From positions 434,001-498,000 of the forward strand of contig NZ_QGLP01000004.1 of assembly GCF_003202915.1 (NCBI RefSeq): a stretch of 64,000 nt of DNA, read 5' to 3'. Source of the DNA: Gilliamella apicola (GTDB lineage Bacteria > Pseudomonadota > Gammaproteobacteria > Enterobacterales > Orbaceae). The notes under the pieces were generated by a model. That model ran no database searches. It was not told the origin of the DNA and worked only from the letters and a program-made list of their open reading frames with translations. The position numbers and the translations under genes are program-made. Numbering within the stretch: the first letter of the stretch is position 1; each line of letters opens with the position of its first letter. Positions 37,676 to 46,280 of the stretch are shown one piece after another.

Positions 37676-39283
37676 CTACATCAAACTCAATGCTCTTGCT
37701 GGATCAAGTTGCATTAATTCATGTTGTAGTTGTTCAATTTGGCTAGAGACATTAGGTTTTTTACCATCTTTAACTTGATTTTTTTGTTTGACTAATCGCA
37801 ATAAACATCGTTTTACATCAAATAACAATTCCGGTTCCCATTGTAATAATGTAATACATTGCTGTTGTTCATTTAAACCATTTAAAAGTTTCAATGAAAT
37901 ATCAAACTCACCAATTTGTTCAGCAACTCTTGCTTGCGTGTATTGTAAAAAGTATCGTTGTTTAGGAGAACGTAGCGACGGTAAATTTTGCAGCCATTGA
38001 AACGCTTTCTCTAAATTTTCGGTCTGAGCAAGTTTTAACGCTTGTTTTTCAATCTCATTCCAATCATTTTCGCCTGATACGGCGATTGGGGCCATACTGT
38101 CACCGTCATCTAAATGATGGATACGTGCATTGTTAGCGATCCAACTCAATGTTTCATCATCAGCAAACGGCATCCCATTTTCAAAACAAAGATGTTCAAT
38201 ACCATTTAACCGTTCAAGCATCAAAACGAAATCGGTCAAATAGATATCAGCCCATGATTGATAAGGTTCACCCATTTTTTTTAGTGCCATTATCGTCGCT
38301 CGTTGTAAATCTAACCATAAGTGGTTAGCATTTTCCGTAAATGCGCCTTCGACTCGTTCAAAGAGCTGGGGCCATTGTTGTTGAGTAATTAAACGACTGA
38401 TTTGTTGTTTAAGCTCAGTTCTTGGTGCCGGTAATCGTGTTTTACCGCGATGATCAGCTGGTGGTAACTCAATAATAGTATCCCAACGAACAACTCGTAA
38501 AAAGCGCCCTGCGGCTAAGTAGCCTTCAGGTTTTTCGCGTAAAAAAGAGGCCATTTTTCTTGCTTGTTCGAGTAAGTCTCGTTGAGAGCTAATTTTTACC
38601 TCACCCTCAACACTTTTTGCTACAGATAATGGAGGCGGTGTTGACAATGCAGTATTTTCTTCAGACTTATTTACATTGATAGGTTGTTTTAGTCCATTAG
38701 AAAAAAAATTAACCAATGCAGTCAAATCGGGAGAGTTAATCGGATGATTAGGATCCTCACTAACAAACAATTCTTTGCAACAGGTATCAATCAAGTTTAA
38801 TGCGACAATAATGCGCGTTAAACACGTCTCTGGAATCGGTTGTAATTTATTGAGTTCATCAATAAATCTGCTACTGGCAAGCCACTCTATGGCATTTTTA
38901 CGAACATTGTAACGTGAAGGATAAATTGATGAACCAAATTTATCTAATAATCCGGCGAGCAGCTCAAGACCATCAGCAAATCCTTCGCTACCATCGAGAT
39001 GTAAACAAGCCAAACAATAATAAGTGGCAACACGAATATCTTTACTGTTTTGTTTTAATATTGTTTCACTTTCTGTTGAGATCAACGTGTAATTAACACC
39101 TGACAGTTTGGTAATTTCTTCTTTGATTTCTTGAAAAGAATCATAATACGTTAAATCTTCACCAGCCGGTTTGTCCAGACTAATTGGTTGCAACCAATCT
39201 ATCCAATGTTGATTTAATTGAAGAATCATTGATTCATTAGAATCTTGCTGTTCCAAAAAACGATTCAATAATTGACTAAACAT
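37676..39283 (-). CDS. tssA: TssA cap/assembly protein (ImpA N-terminal domain)
   Basis: 535 residues. The ImpA_N domain (about 25-170) includes PAGEDLTYYDSFQEIKEE and GLELLAGLLDKFGSSIYPS. A linker region near 215-235 is Ser/Pro-rich, and a C-terminal VasJ-like helical domain spans about 280-535. TssA contacts the membrane complex and baseplate and coordinates tube/sheath growth. The gene is 28 bp behind tssM. Confidence 0.92.
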   Translation of the reverse strand: MFSQLLNRFLEQQDSNESMILQLNQHWIDWLQPISLDKPAGEDLTYYDSFQEIKEEITKLSGVNYTLISTESETILKQNSKDIRVATYYCLACLHLDGSEGFADGLELLAGLLDKFGSSIYPSRYNVRKNAIEWLASSRFIDELNKLQPIPETCLTRIIVALNLIDTCCKELFVSEDPNHPINSPDLTALVNFFSNGLKQPINVNKSEENTALSTPPPLSVAKSVEGEVKISSQRDLLEQARKMASFLREKPEGYLAAGRFLRVVRWDTIIELPPADHRGKTRLPAPRTELKQQISRLITQQQWPQLFERVEGAFTENANHLWLDLQRATIMALKKMGEPYQSWADIYLTDFVLMLERLNGIEHLCFENGMPFADDETLSWIANNARIHHLDDGDSMAPIAVSGENDWNEIEKQALKLAQTENLEKAFQWLQNLPSLRSPKQRYFLQYTQARVAEQIGEFDISLKLLNGLNEQQQCITLLQWEPELLFDVKRCLLRLVKQKNQVKDGKKPNVSSQIEQLQHELMQLDPARALSLM

Positions 39284-39311
39284 AACAATAACCCATTATT
39301 TTGTTTCATTA

Positions 39312-42300
39312 TTATTCAAAAACGGTTCGTGGTAATGAAAAATTACGTAATTTCAGTAACGTCAACGGACCACCTCCTAACTGTGTTCGTAAAATGAACC
39401 GTAATTTATGTTCATCCGGCGCATTCCAGATCAGTTCATAGCGACTTGAATCTAAAGGCTTTACTGATGCTGATTCTAGTAGACGTATCCATGCCCAATC
39501 ACCACTATAATAACCATAAAGCCGTAGTCCGGATGTGTCACTGCTCCAACTAAGGTGTGAATAAGTTGTATATCCATTACTAGGCCAATTAAAACTCTGC
39601 CATACAGGGATTTGATTGAAATACTCCAATTTCTGTTTATTAATCGCTAATTCGGTTCGAGTAATATTGCTGCCACTTCGAGGCATTAAATCAAATGAAA
39701 AAGAGAGATCACCCGATGGTAATAATTCAGTCGAAATTTCATTAAAGAGTGTAAGTGTCTCAATAAACTTTGGCGAAAAATTAAGTCCTTGTGCATTTGC
39801 GGTATTAATAACCCAGCTTCCACCTTTTTTTTCTAATACACCGTTTAATTCATTTGCAATAAAACGATCAATAACTCCAGTATCAGCACGCAAAAAGCGA
39901 GCCAATTCAGCTAATGATGCTTCATTTTCACTATCTTTAAACGGGTAACGGCCGGCAAAAGATTTTTCCCATTGACTTACAACATAATCTTGCCAAATAT
40001 TATTGAAACTCATTGAGGCTGGAGCTAATACTACTTGCCATGATTGTTCTAACGGCTGCTTAAATAAGCTGTAGCCAAAACCAGACCATTCTTCGCCAAG
40101 ATTTGCCGCGATTAAATTGCCATAATCTCGCGTTTCAGTTAAATCGACAGAAGTACCTTTAAAAACACTTTTTGCCAATTCTTGCATTCTTAATTGAGGA
40201 TCGGCACTATTTACGACATTTTGCAATTTTAGTCGAGCCTGCGTAACTCGTAATAGGTATGTTTGCAAAGAGAGCCCATTCGTATTGTCATTTTGAAGCA
40301 AACTGGTTATAGGTAAAAATGTAGCCGCTAATGGCTTAGAGGTATCGTTATTTTTTGGTAACCCCGTTGGTGATTTGTTGCTCATTAACTCTTGGGCAGA
40401 ACGTAGTAAATTATCTGACAAGCTGCCTCCGCTATAAGATACTTCTGATTGGTATTTGACTACATTCATTAATGCAATTAAAGGAGATTGCCGAGTATCC
40501 GCCAGTAGAGTTAGCTGTTCGATCACATCTGAAACATTATTGGTTTGATTCCACTGAATAGTATTTAAAAAATGTAACCAAGCCATACCATATTCACTAA
40601 AATATCGTTCTGTAAGTTGTTGTTTTAGTGTTTGGGGTGAAATGGATTCTGTTAATTTGCTTTCACTATCACTATCACTATCACTTAACACCCAATCGAT
40701 TTGCTCTTGTCGTGATTTAGCAACATCATCAATTTCATCTTTTATTGTCTCTTCCCACGCTTTTCTCGTATAAACACCGGGTATGTCAACATTACTGGAA
40801 AATAGTAATCGACTATCTAATCCTTCTAGTATTTGATTCAGATTTTGATTTGCATAATGTTGACTTGCTCGTTGAATTATCTCTTGATAAAGCGTGTTAA
40901 CGGCATTTTTAACACCAATTCGGTTAATTAAAATTTGCCTAACATCTTTGACTAAACGAGGATCGTTTTGTTGTGCCCAATCAGGGTGTGAATTGAGTGT
41001 TTGTCCCCAAAATCGAACTAATTCTGGCATTAATCGCTGCCAATCACCATCACTGATGCCTTCAGGTGCTCGCCATATTTTTGCGGCAAATTGACTCAAA
41101 TACACTCCATCACTTTTGTCAGGATGGTTCATCATTAAATAAGCTTTTAACACATCATAGGCCGAATCGACTAATTTTTTGCGATTCGGATCATTAGGTG
41201 GTAACCCTGTGAGCAAGGTTAGGTAGTCGGTCATATGTTTATAAAATGGTGTAGCAATATTACGCGAATTATTCACCTGATAGCTAAACCATAATTTATT
41301 TAACAAAGCATCATTATGATTCAAACCAAATCGATAAGATAAAGGTGCACCTTTTTTCTGACGATAAAGTAGTTGTTCTAATCGTTGTTGCAACTCATAT
41401 TGTGTTTGTAGTTGAATGACATAATCTTGTGTAACAGATTCATCGGCTTTTTTAACAAGTTCAAAGCTATCATCAATTAGTGAGGCATTACGGTAATATG
41501 ACGTGAGTAATGCCACGCCAGTCACTGCCATGGACATAAGTAAAACATAACAAGATAAGGTTCCCCATTGAATGCCCATTCGTTGCCCTAATTGTAATTG
41601 AGCATCATCGCTAATTGACTCCAATGTTGGGGTCATTGACAAATAATGTTCAAAAAGCGGTTGATCTTCTATCTGAGATAACTGATAAGGTGTAAAAAAA
41701 AGTCCGCGAACATGTGGGGAATAAGGGTATGAAATGAGCGACGTTAAATAACGTGTAATGTTATTGATATCACATTTAACTAAATCCTGACTCAGTTTAA
41801 GTAAAAAAGAGTAATGGGTATTTTTTTTAATCTGCTGTACGCCACGTTGGCAACACTCTTTAGCCAATTGATTCAGCGATACCACAACAGATTCCATCTT
41901 ATCTTTCTTTAATGATGGAAAAAGCAGACCAACGCTTTGCTCCACGCGTCCAGCTTGTGACCATTCACAACTTTGCCCCGCAACTAAATAAACTGGCGCA
42001 GACCAATTTAATACTTTATTACGAGTTTGCAGTTGTAATATATCCTTTTCAAGCGCTAATTGTTGATGTCGTGTATTGTCAAGATAATGCTTAGGTAGGA
42101 CTAAAATTAACGCATCAAGTGGTTTTTGTAAAAAAGGAATACAACGTGAAAACTGTGTTTTTAACGCTTGCAACCATGGAGTATTCACTTCATCTTGAAT
42201 ATCACCACCATAAACCATTAAGGTGTTATCGCATAATTGCCAGAGTTCAGTAGGCAAATTAGGTAATAATTGTTGAACTTCAGAAGAAGAACCCAGTACT

Positions 42301-42653
42301 AAACATTTGCGAATTTTATATCGCCAAAGCAATCCTGAACGATTGCGACACTGCTTTTTTATCTCTAAAAATTCAGGAAATGGCAGTGGTTTTTCTGATT
42401 TTTTAGGTTCAATAGGGTTTAAAGATTCACGCTCGGCTTTATCTTTAGCCCATATTTTACGACTGTTGGTAATAATGGTCGGTGTCAATAATATGCCGAA
42501 TAACAATAGCATCACTTGTAACCAAACGGTAATTTTTTGTCCTGTTGTTGGGTAACCTAACCAAGTTCCCCACAAAAAGAGAACAACAGCGAATAATGAT
42601 GCGGCCAATGATATAATGAAAATTAATCCAATTTTTTTCCATTTATTTTTCAT
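39312..42653 (-). CDS. tssM: TssM (IcmF) inner-membrane protein
   Basis: 1113 residues. Two N-terminal membrane helices (about 8-30 and 42-62) and a third near 372-392 flank the cytosolic domain; a long periplasmic region follows and ends in the TssM C-terminal beta domain (GGPLTLLKLRNFSLP). The usual Walker A loop is missing: the segment reads LVLGSSSEVQQ, so this TssM probably does not bind nucleotide there, as in several other systems. A hexanucleotide repeat at 40663-40686 encodes a Ser-Asp run. It adjoins the TM-protein gene with no gap. Confidence 0.93.
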   Translation of the reverse strand: MKNKWKKIGLIFIISLAASLFAVVLFLWGTWLGYPTTGQKITVWLQVMLLLFGILLTPTIITNSRKIWAKDKAERESLNPIEPKKSEKPLPFPEFLEIKKQCRNRSGLLWRYKIRKCLVLGSSSEVQQLLPNLPTELWQLCDNTLMVYGGDIQDEVNTPWLQALKTQFSRCIPFLQKPLDALILVLPKHYLDNTRHQQLALEKDILQLQTRNKVLNWSAPVYLVAGQSCEWSQAGRVEQSVGLLFPSLKKDKMESVVVSLNQLAKECCQRGVQQIKKNTHYSFLLKLSQDLVKCDINNITRYLTSLISYPYSPHVRGLFFTPYQLSQIEDQPLFEHYLSMTPTLESISDDAQLQLGQRMGIQWGTLSCYVLLMSMAVTGVALLTSYYRNASLIDDSFELVKKADESVTQDYVIQLQTQYELQQRLEQLLYRQKKGAPLSYRFGLNHNDALLNKLWFSYQVNNSRNIATPFYKHMTDYLTLLTGLPPNDPNRKKLVDSAYDVLKAYLMMNHPDKSDGVYLSQFAAKIWRAPEGISDGDWQRLMPELVRFWGQTLNSHPDWAQQNDPRLVKDVRQILINRIGVKNAVNTLYQEIIQRASQHYANQNLNQILEGLDSRLLFSSNVDIPGVYTRKAWEETIKDEIDDVAKSRQEQIDWVLSDSDSDSESKLTESISPQTLKQQLTERYFSEYGMAWLHFLNTIQWNQTNNVSDVIEQLTLLADTRQSPLIALMNVVKYQSEVSYSGGSLSDNLLRSAQELMSNKSPTGLPKNNDTSKPLAATFLPITSLLQNDNTNGLSLQTYLLRVTQARLKLQNVVNSADPQLRMQELAKSVFKGTSVDLTETRDYGNLIAANLGEEWSGFGYSLFKQPLEQSWQVVLAPASMSFNNIWQDYVVSQWEKSFAGRYPFKDSENEASLAELARFLRADTGVIDRFIANELNGVLEKKGGSWVINTANAQGLNFSPKFIETLTLFNEISTELLPSGDLSFSFDLMPRSGSNITRTELAINKQKLEYFNQIPVWQSFNWPSNGYTTYSHLSWSSDTSGLRLYGYYSGDWAWIRLLESASVKPLDSSRYELIWNAPDEHKLRFILRTQLGGGPLTLLKLRNFSLPRTVFE
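40663..40686 (-). repeat. Hexanucleotide tandem repeat inside tssM
   Basis: Three perfect TCACTA units and one imperfect unit (on the plus strand), encoding SDSDSDSES in the periplasmic part of TssM. A length change by whole units would be frame-neutral. Confidence 0.75.
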
Positions 42654-43787
42654 TTATGATTCCTCGCTTACTGCTGTCACCACTGAAAATAGCCATTGAT
42701 TTTGGCTTTTTGCAGCAATTAAATTATTTTGTTTTGTTTTAGTTATCATCTCGCATCCTAGCGCCAATGAAAGCCAATAAGAAAGTTCAGTTTGCTCACC
42801 TGCGAGGCTTTCTAATTTATATATCTGTTCTGGAGAGATGTTCAATTCAGCTAAATGTTTGGTAATATTGACTTCTTGTTTGAAATCCAAGTTGTTAATC
42901 CATAGTTGATTTATTTGATTTATTGCAGGTTGTATCTCAACCATCTGATTAATACCGATAGATAGATCGTCAGTTACCATTGGCCGTAATATTTCACTTC
43001 GTGCAATATCAATTGCCAAATCAAGATAATGTTGTTTATCCATCAATAAAAAAGCACATAGGAAAGCAGTACCTGATGAAATAGTGTTATTAATAATCAC
43101 TAGCTGTAAGTCAGTTTGAGTCGAGTCAATCCATTCTGTCAATTTGTCGAGATTAGCAGAAGGCATAAACTGATGAGTGATTGTATAAGGTTGTTCTATT
43201 TTTGCTGCACTATAGGCGCGATGAATATCATCATTGACATAATTGTAAGCGTCACTTGATGAATACAGAGTGATATTGATGCGCTCAGTCACAGGGATGA
43301 TAGATAATTGATGTCGGATAGAAAAAAACAGATCTTCAATGTGTAGATAGAATTTTACTATATCATTAAATGCTAATGATTTATTGATTTGATTCTCTAA
43401 ATCAGCACTACCTTTTATTAGTTGTTGTAGGCTTATTTGATTAGGTAAATGATAATAACTATCAATAACCACTAATGATTTCATTGCCCATGCTTGCCAA
43501 TTTTGTGTAATATGTTTCTGCTCATGTTGCCATATTTCATATTCTTCTTGTGCTAGGCCATAGAGATAAAAACGAATACCAATTGCAATACCACCAATCA
43601 TTGATGGTATAAATATTGTACCAGCCCAAAATGTCCATTGTTTGCTGTAATCATTATTTGGCCACATCAAAGCAAGTATTATGCCGGTAGTAAATATCAA
43701 TACTATAAAAAATAAGAACCATCGCCCTAGATGTAACTTTACAGGTGGTTTTAACGTGTCAATCACTTTAGGTTTAGGCCAAGACAT
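42654..43787 (-). CDS. T6SS-linked two-TM membrane protein of unknown function
   Basis: About 377 residues from ATG 43785-43787, which has GGAG 8 bp upstream inside the end of the PAAR gene. A longer frame to 43859 would overlap PAAR out of frame and is unlikely. Two membrane helices lie near residues 24-46 and 55-80; the remaining ~290 residues are soluble. No motif is recognised. The C-terminal region around SLAGEQTELSYWLSLALGC is reminiscent of a helical thiolase-like partner, but this is weak. Its place between PAAR and tssM, in the same operon, marks it as part of the T6SS apparatus or its loading. Confidence 0.7.
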   Translation of the reverse strand: MSWPKPKVIDTLKPPVKLHLGRWFLFFIVLIFTTGIILALMWPNNDYSKQWTFWAGTIFIPSMIGGIAIGIRFYLYGLAQEEYEIWQHEQKHITQNWQAWAMKSLVVIDSYYHLPNQISLQQLIKGSADLENQINKSLAFNDIVKFYLHIEDLFFSIRHQLSIIPVTERINITLYSSSDAYNYVNDDIHRAYSAAKIEQPYTITHQFMPSANLDKLTEWIDSTQTDLQLVIINNTISSGTAFLCAFLLMDKQHYLDLAIDIARSEILRPMVTDDLSIGINQMVEIQPAINQINQLWINNLDFKQEVNITKHLAELNISPEQIYKLESLAGEQTELSYWLSLALGCEMITKTKQNNLIAAKSQNQWLFSVVTAVSEES

Positions 43788-43791
43788 GATA

Positions 43792-44058
43792 TTACTCCAT
43801 CTCCATACTGTGAATGGTTGAAAGTACTTTACAACCACATTCACATAAACACTGGTCAATTACCACAACTTTACCATCAGAGAAGCAAGTTTGAGATCCT
43901 TCAATAATTTTGTTAACACCATGCCCTTTTTTAGGGCAACTCACTAGATCGCCAATCAACGCAACAGGTTTGCCTTCAACAGTCATTGTTGATGAAACCG
44001 AAATTACCGCTCCACCATGTGTTGTTGGGTCACCTAATCTAACCACATTTTTTCCCAT
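43792..44058 (-). CDS. PAAR-domain spike tip protein
   Basis: 88 residues, a compact PAAR protein. It starts GKNVVRLGDPTTHGGAVIS and continues KPVALIGDLVSCPKKGHG, with the Zn-binding His and Cys ligands along the cone (including DQCLCECGCK near the end). PAAR sharpens the VgrG tip and can carry effectors. It has no C-terminal toxin extension, so it is a stand-alone tip. Confidence 0.92.
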   Translation of the reverse strand: MGKNVVRLGDPTTHGGAVISVSSTMTVEGKPVALIGDLVSCPKKGHGVNKIIEGSQTCFSDGKVVVIDQCLCECGCKVLSTIHSMEME

Positions 44059-44153
44059 TTTTACTACTCCATGTTACTTAACTTATCTATTATCAATAAC
44101 CTTTGTACTTCAAACGTGAATGAAATGGTCTGTACTATTATTCAACTATTGGA

Positions 44154-45011
44154 CTATGTCTCATTTCGTGTTGTCTCATTTCGTGTAATAACATCATCTT
44201 TAGGCTGTTTACCTCTTTCATCTAACACAGTTACCCAATCTGGTAAAATTGGCGTCCGACAATAATAATCGGCATAAGGATTATATTTCGTTAGCTTTTT
44301 AAAATCTGGCGTTTGTGGGTCATCAAATAATATTGGATCGCCATTACGGTTCATTTTTTTAAACTGAAGATTTTCTTTGACACTATTAAATAGCCACGGT
44401 TTAGGATAACCCCAAATGGCGTATATTTTATTACTTAGAAAAGAGTAATGACCACCGAACATAAAAAAGAATATAAAAAGAATCAGAATAGAAAAAGAAA
44501 AAGAAATTACAATATTATCAACTGCGTCGTTTAAAAGATTGCCAGAAATAAATGACACAAAGAAAAGGACAACTAAAGAAAAGACACAAATGCCAGCAGA
44601 AAAAACAGCGCAATATTTCAATAAATGTAAAGTTGTGGCACCAACAGAGCGGGGAAAAAAGAGAGCTTGTTGCTGCGGTAGTCGTACGGCATAGGCTTTA
44701 TAGCTATTATTTTTTTGTGGTTTGACAATCACTTCAATATAATCACCGTCTTTAAAACCGACACCAACCAGTTTACCTTCCACCCATTTGCTACCGATAT
44801 AACAACAAAAACCTTGCCCAGCTATTTTTACGCTACCACTGGTTAATGAACCGAGAATAGATGCTGTTGAGACGATTACTTCAAAAAAACCTAGTATAAT
44901 AATACCAATAAGGTTTATTAAACCGATATGGTCTGAACGCATCTCTTTTTCGTCATTAGTTACAACTAATTGACTCACCGTACCTTTTAATACTTGATAA
45001 TCATTAGACAT
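44154..45011 (-). CDS. Orphan immunity-like membrane protein
   Basis: A 285-residue relative of the triplicated immunity proteins. It shares the pattern KLVGVGFKDGDYIEVIVKP then KAYAVRLP, two membrane helices (about 160-185 and 195-220) and a tail PDWVTVLDERG equivalent to PDYITLIDTEM. An extra hydrophobic segment lies near residues 28-55. Its cognate effector is missing: the upstream vgrG is truncated and runs straight into it. A 15-bp direct repeat (44158-44187) codes for the final TRNETTRNET. It was probably kept as protection against siblings. Confidence 0.65.
   Translation of the reverse strand: MSNDYQVLKGTVSQLVVTNDEKEMRSDHIGLINLIGIIILGFFEVIVSTASILGSLTSGSVKIAGQGFCCYIGSKWVEGKLVGVGFKDGDYIEVIVKPQKNNSYKAYAVRLPQQQALFFPRSVGATTLHLLKYCAVFSAGICVFSLVVLFFVSFISGNLLNDAVDNIVISFSFSILILFIFFFMFGGHYSFLSNKIYAIWGYPKPWLFNSVKENLQFKKMNRNGDPILFDDPQTPDFKKLTKYNPYADYYCRTPILPDWVTVLDERGKQPKDDVITRNETTRNET
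44158..44187 (-). repeat. 15-bp tandem duplication at the 3' end of the orphan immunity gene
   Basis: GTCTCATTTCGTGTT is followed by GTCTCATTTCGTGTA (14/15 identical). It encodes the duplicated pentapeptide TRNET at the C-terminus. Confidence 0.8.
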
Positions 45012-46267
45012 ATACTAGTCCTTGTTGGTCGATATCTTGCTCCACAACAGAGAACATCTGCATCAGAGCGGTTACCTTGACCACTCACGCTCAAAATGAC
45101 AAAGCCTTCTTGCATCTCAGGCAATGGATTATCATCAATACGAATATGTTGTCCGGGTGATAAAGAATAAGAATTACTTTTTCCTTTGATGATTATCTGC
45201 TGACTAATGACATGTTCATGGCGAATACGCGCATACCATTGGCCAGTTTCAATAACGCTGTCGCTCTTTCGATTTGCTGAATTGTTATCATTATTTATAC
45301 TTGTAGTACTGGCATTTTCTGAAGTACTACTCTCATCACTATTACTACTACTTTGGCGTTTATAGTGCTCGCCATATCGGTAATCGGTGCCATAGGTGGT
45401 GGTTGCTTCCTTCTGTGTACTGACTTCGCCTTGTAAATTCATTTGTGCATCACGGTAGTTATAGTCTTGTACTTTAATTGACGATTCAACGGTTTGACTG
45501 TGCAGTGACATATCCCACACACTTTCGGTACCCGCATCGAGTGTACCTGTTGGCAGTTTATAATCAATGCTCCCAGCATTGTGATGGCCTTGTTCATAAT
45601 CACTGAGCACCAACACATCACAGTGATGCTCAGCATGACTTTCAAAGCGAAACCAAATACCCACATCACTCAGTAGTCGCTGAATAAACTCAAGGTCACT
45701 CTCTTGCCATTGAGTAATAAATTCACGAGCAGGGTAGCTCTCTTTAAGCATAAGCCGATAATCAACACCAGTAAAACCATGATTACGAAGCACTTCTTCA
45801 ACCACATTAACCACACTTTGGTTTTGAAAGATGGTACTGTTTCGATTCAATGAGAGTAGGGCAAGGCGCGAGGATAAAACAACCGAATAATGTGCCTCAT
45901 CTTTATTAAAAGATAATTGATTAAATGCCGTAATTATACCATAACAGATCCGTGATTGACTTTGTGACGTCATAGCACTAAGGGAGCTCAGCGCTGTGGT
46001 TAAGGCATTGGGGCTAACTGGATTAAAGGTAAACGAAGCGGGCTGATTTAACACGGCATCAATTGACAATGCTTTATCACTACTAGTAAATGTGATGACA
46101 TAATGCCAAGGTTGGTTAAGCTGCTCTTCGCCCTCAACGTTTAAGATCGAGATAGGCGATAACAGGCCATCAACCGTTAACGTATAACGATTATGACTCA
46201 CTGACGATAATCCGTTAACCAATTTTTCACTTAACAGATTGGTAAGTTGATTAAATACCTGTACCAC
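44987..46267 (-). CDS. vgrG: VgrG, truncated (no spike domain)
   Basis: 426 residues. The N-terminal ~410 match the base domain of the other VgrG (EEQLNQPWHYVITFTSS; FITQWQESDLEFIQRLLSDVG; the closing GQGNRSDA). After GNRSDA the sequence abruptly becomes unrelated (DVLCCGARYRPTRTSICLM) and stops, so the OB fold, needle and DUF2345 parts are missing. It cannot form a spike on its own. The junction looks like a deletion fusing vgrG to the end of another gene just before the orphan immunity gene. Confidence 0.85.
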   Translation of the reverse strand: MVQVFNQLTNLLSEKLVNGLSSVSHNRYTLTVDGLLSPISILNVEGEEQLNQPWHYVITFTSSDKALSIDAVLNQPASFTFNPVSPNALTTALSSLSAMTSQSQSRICYGIITAFNQLSFNKDEAHYSVVLSSRLALLSLNRNSTIFQNQSVVNVVEEVLRNHGFTGVDYRLMLKESYPAREFITQWQESDLEFIQRLLSDVGIWFRFESHAEHHCDVLVLSDYEQGHHNAGSIDYKLPTGTLDAGTESVWDMSLHSQTVESSIKVQDYNYRDAQMNLQGEVSTQKEATTTYGTDYRYGEHYKRQSSSNSDESSTSENASTTSINNDNNSANRKSDSVIETGQWYARIRHEHVISQQIIIKGKSNSYSLSPGQHIRIDDNPLPEMQEGFVILSVSGQGNRSDADVLCCGARYRPTRTSICLMIIKY

Positions 46268-46280
46268 ATTTATCTCCTTT

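Noticed and set aside
39616-39948. 110-codon plus-strand ORF opposite tssM
   Set aside because: Antisense to a strongly supported coding region; no ribosome site or motif.
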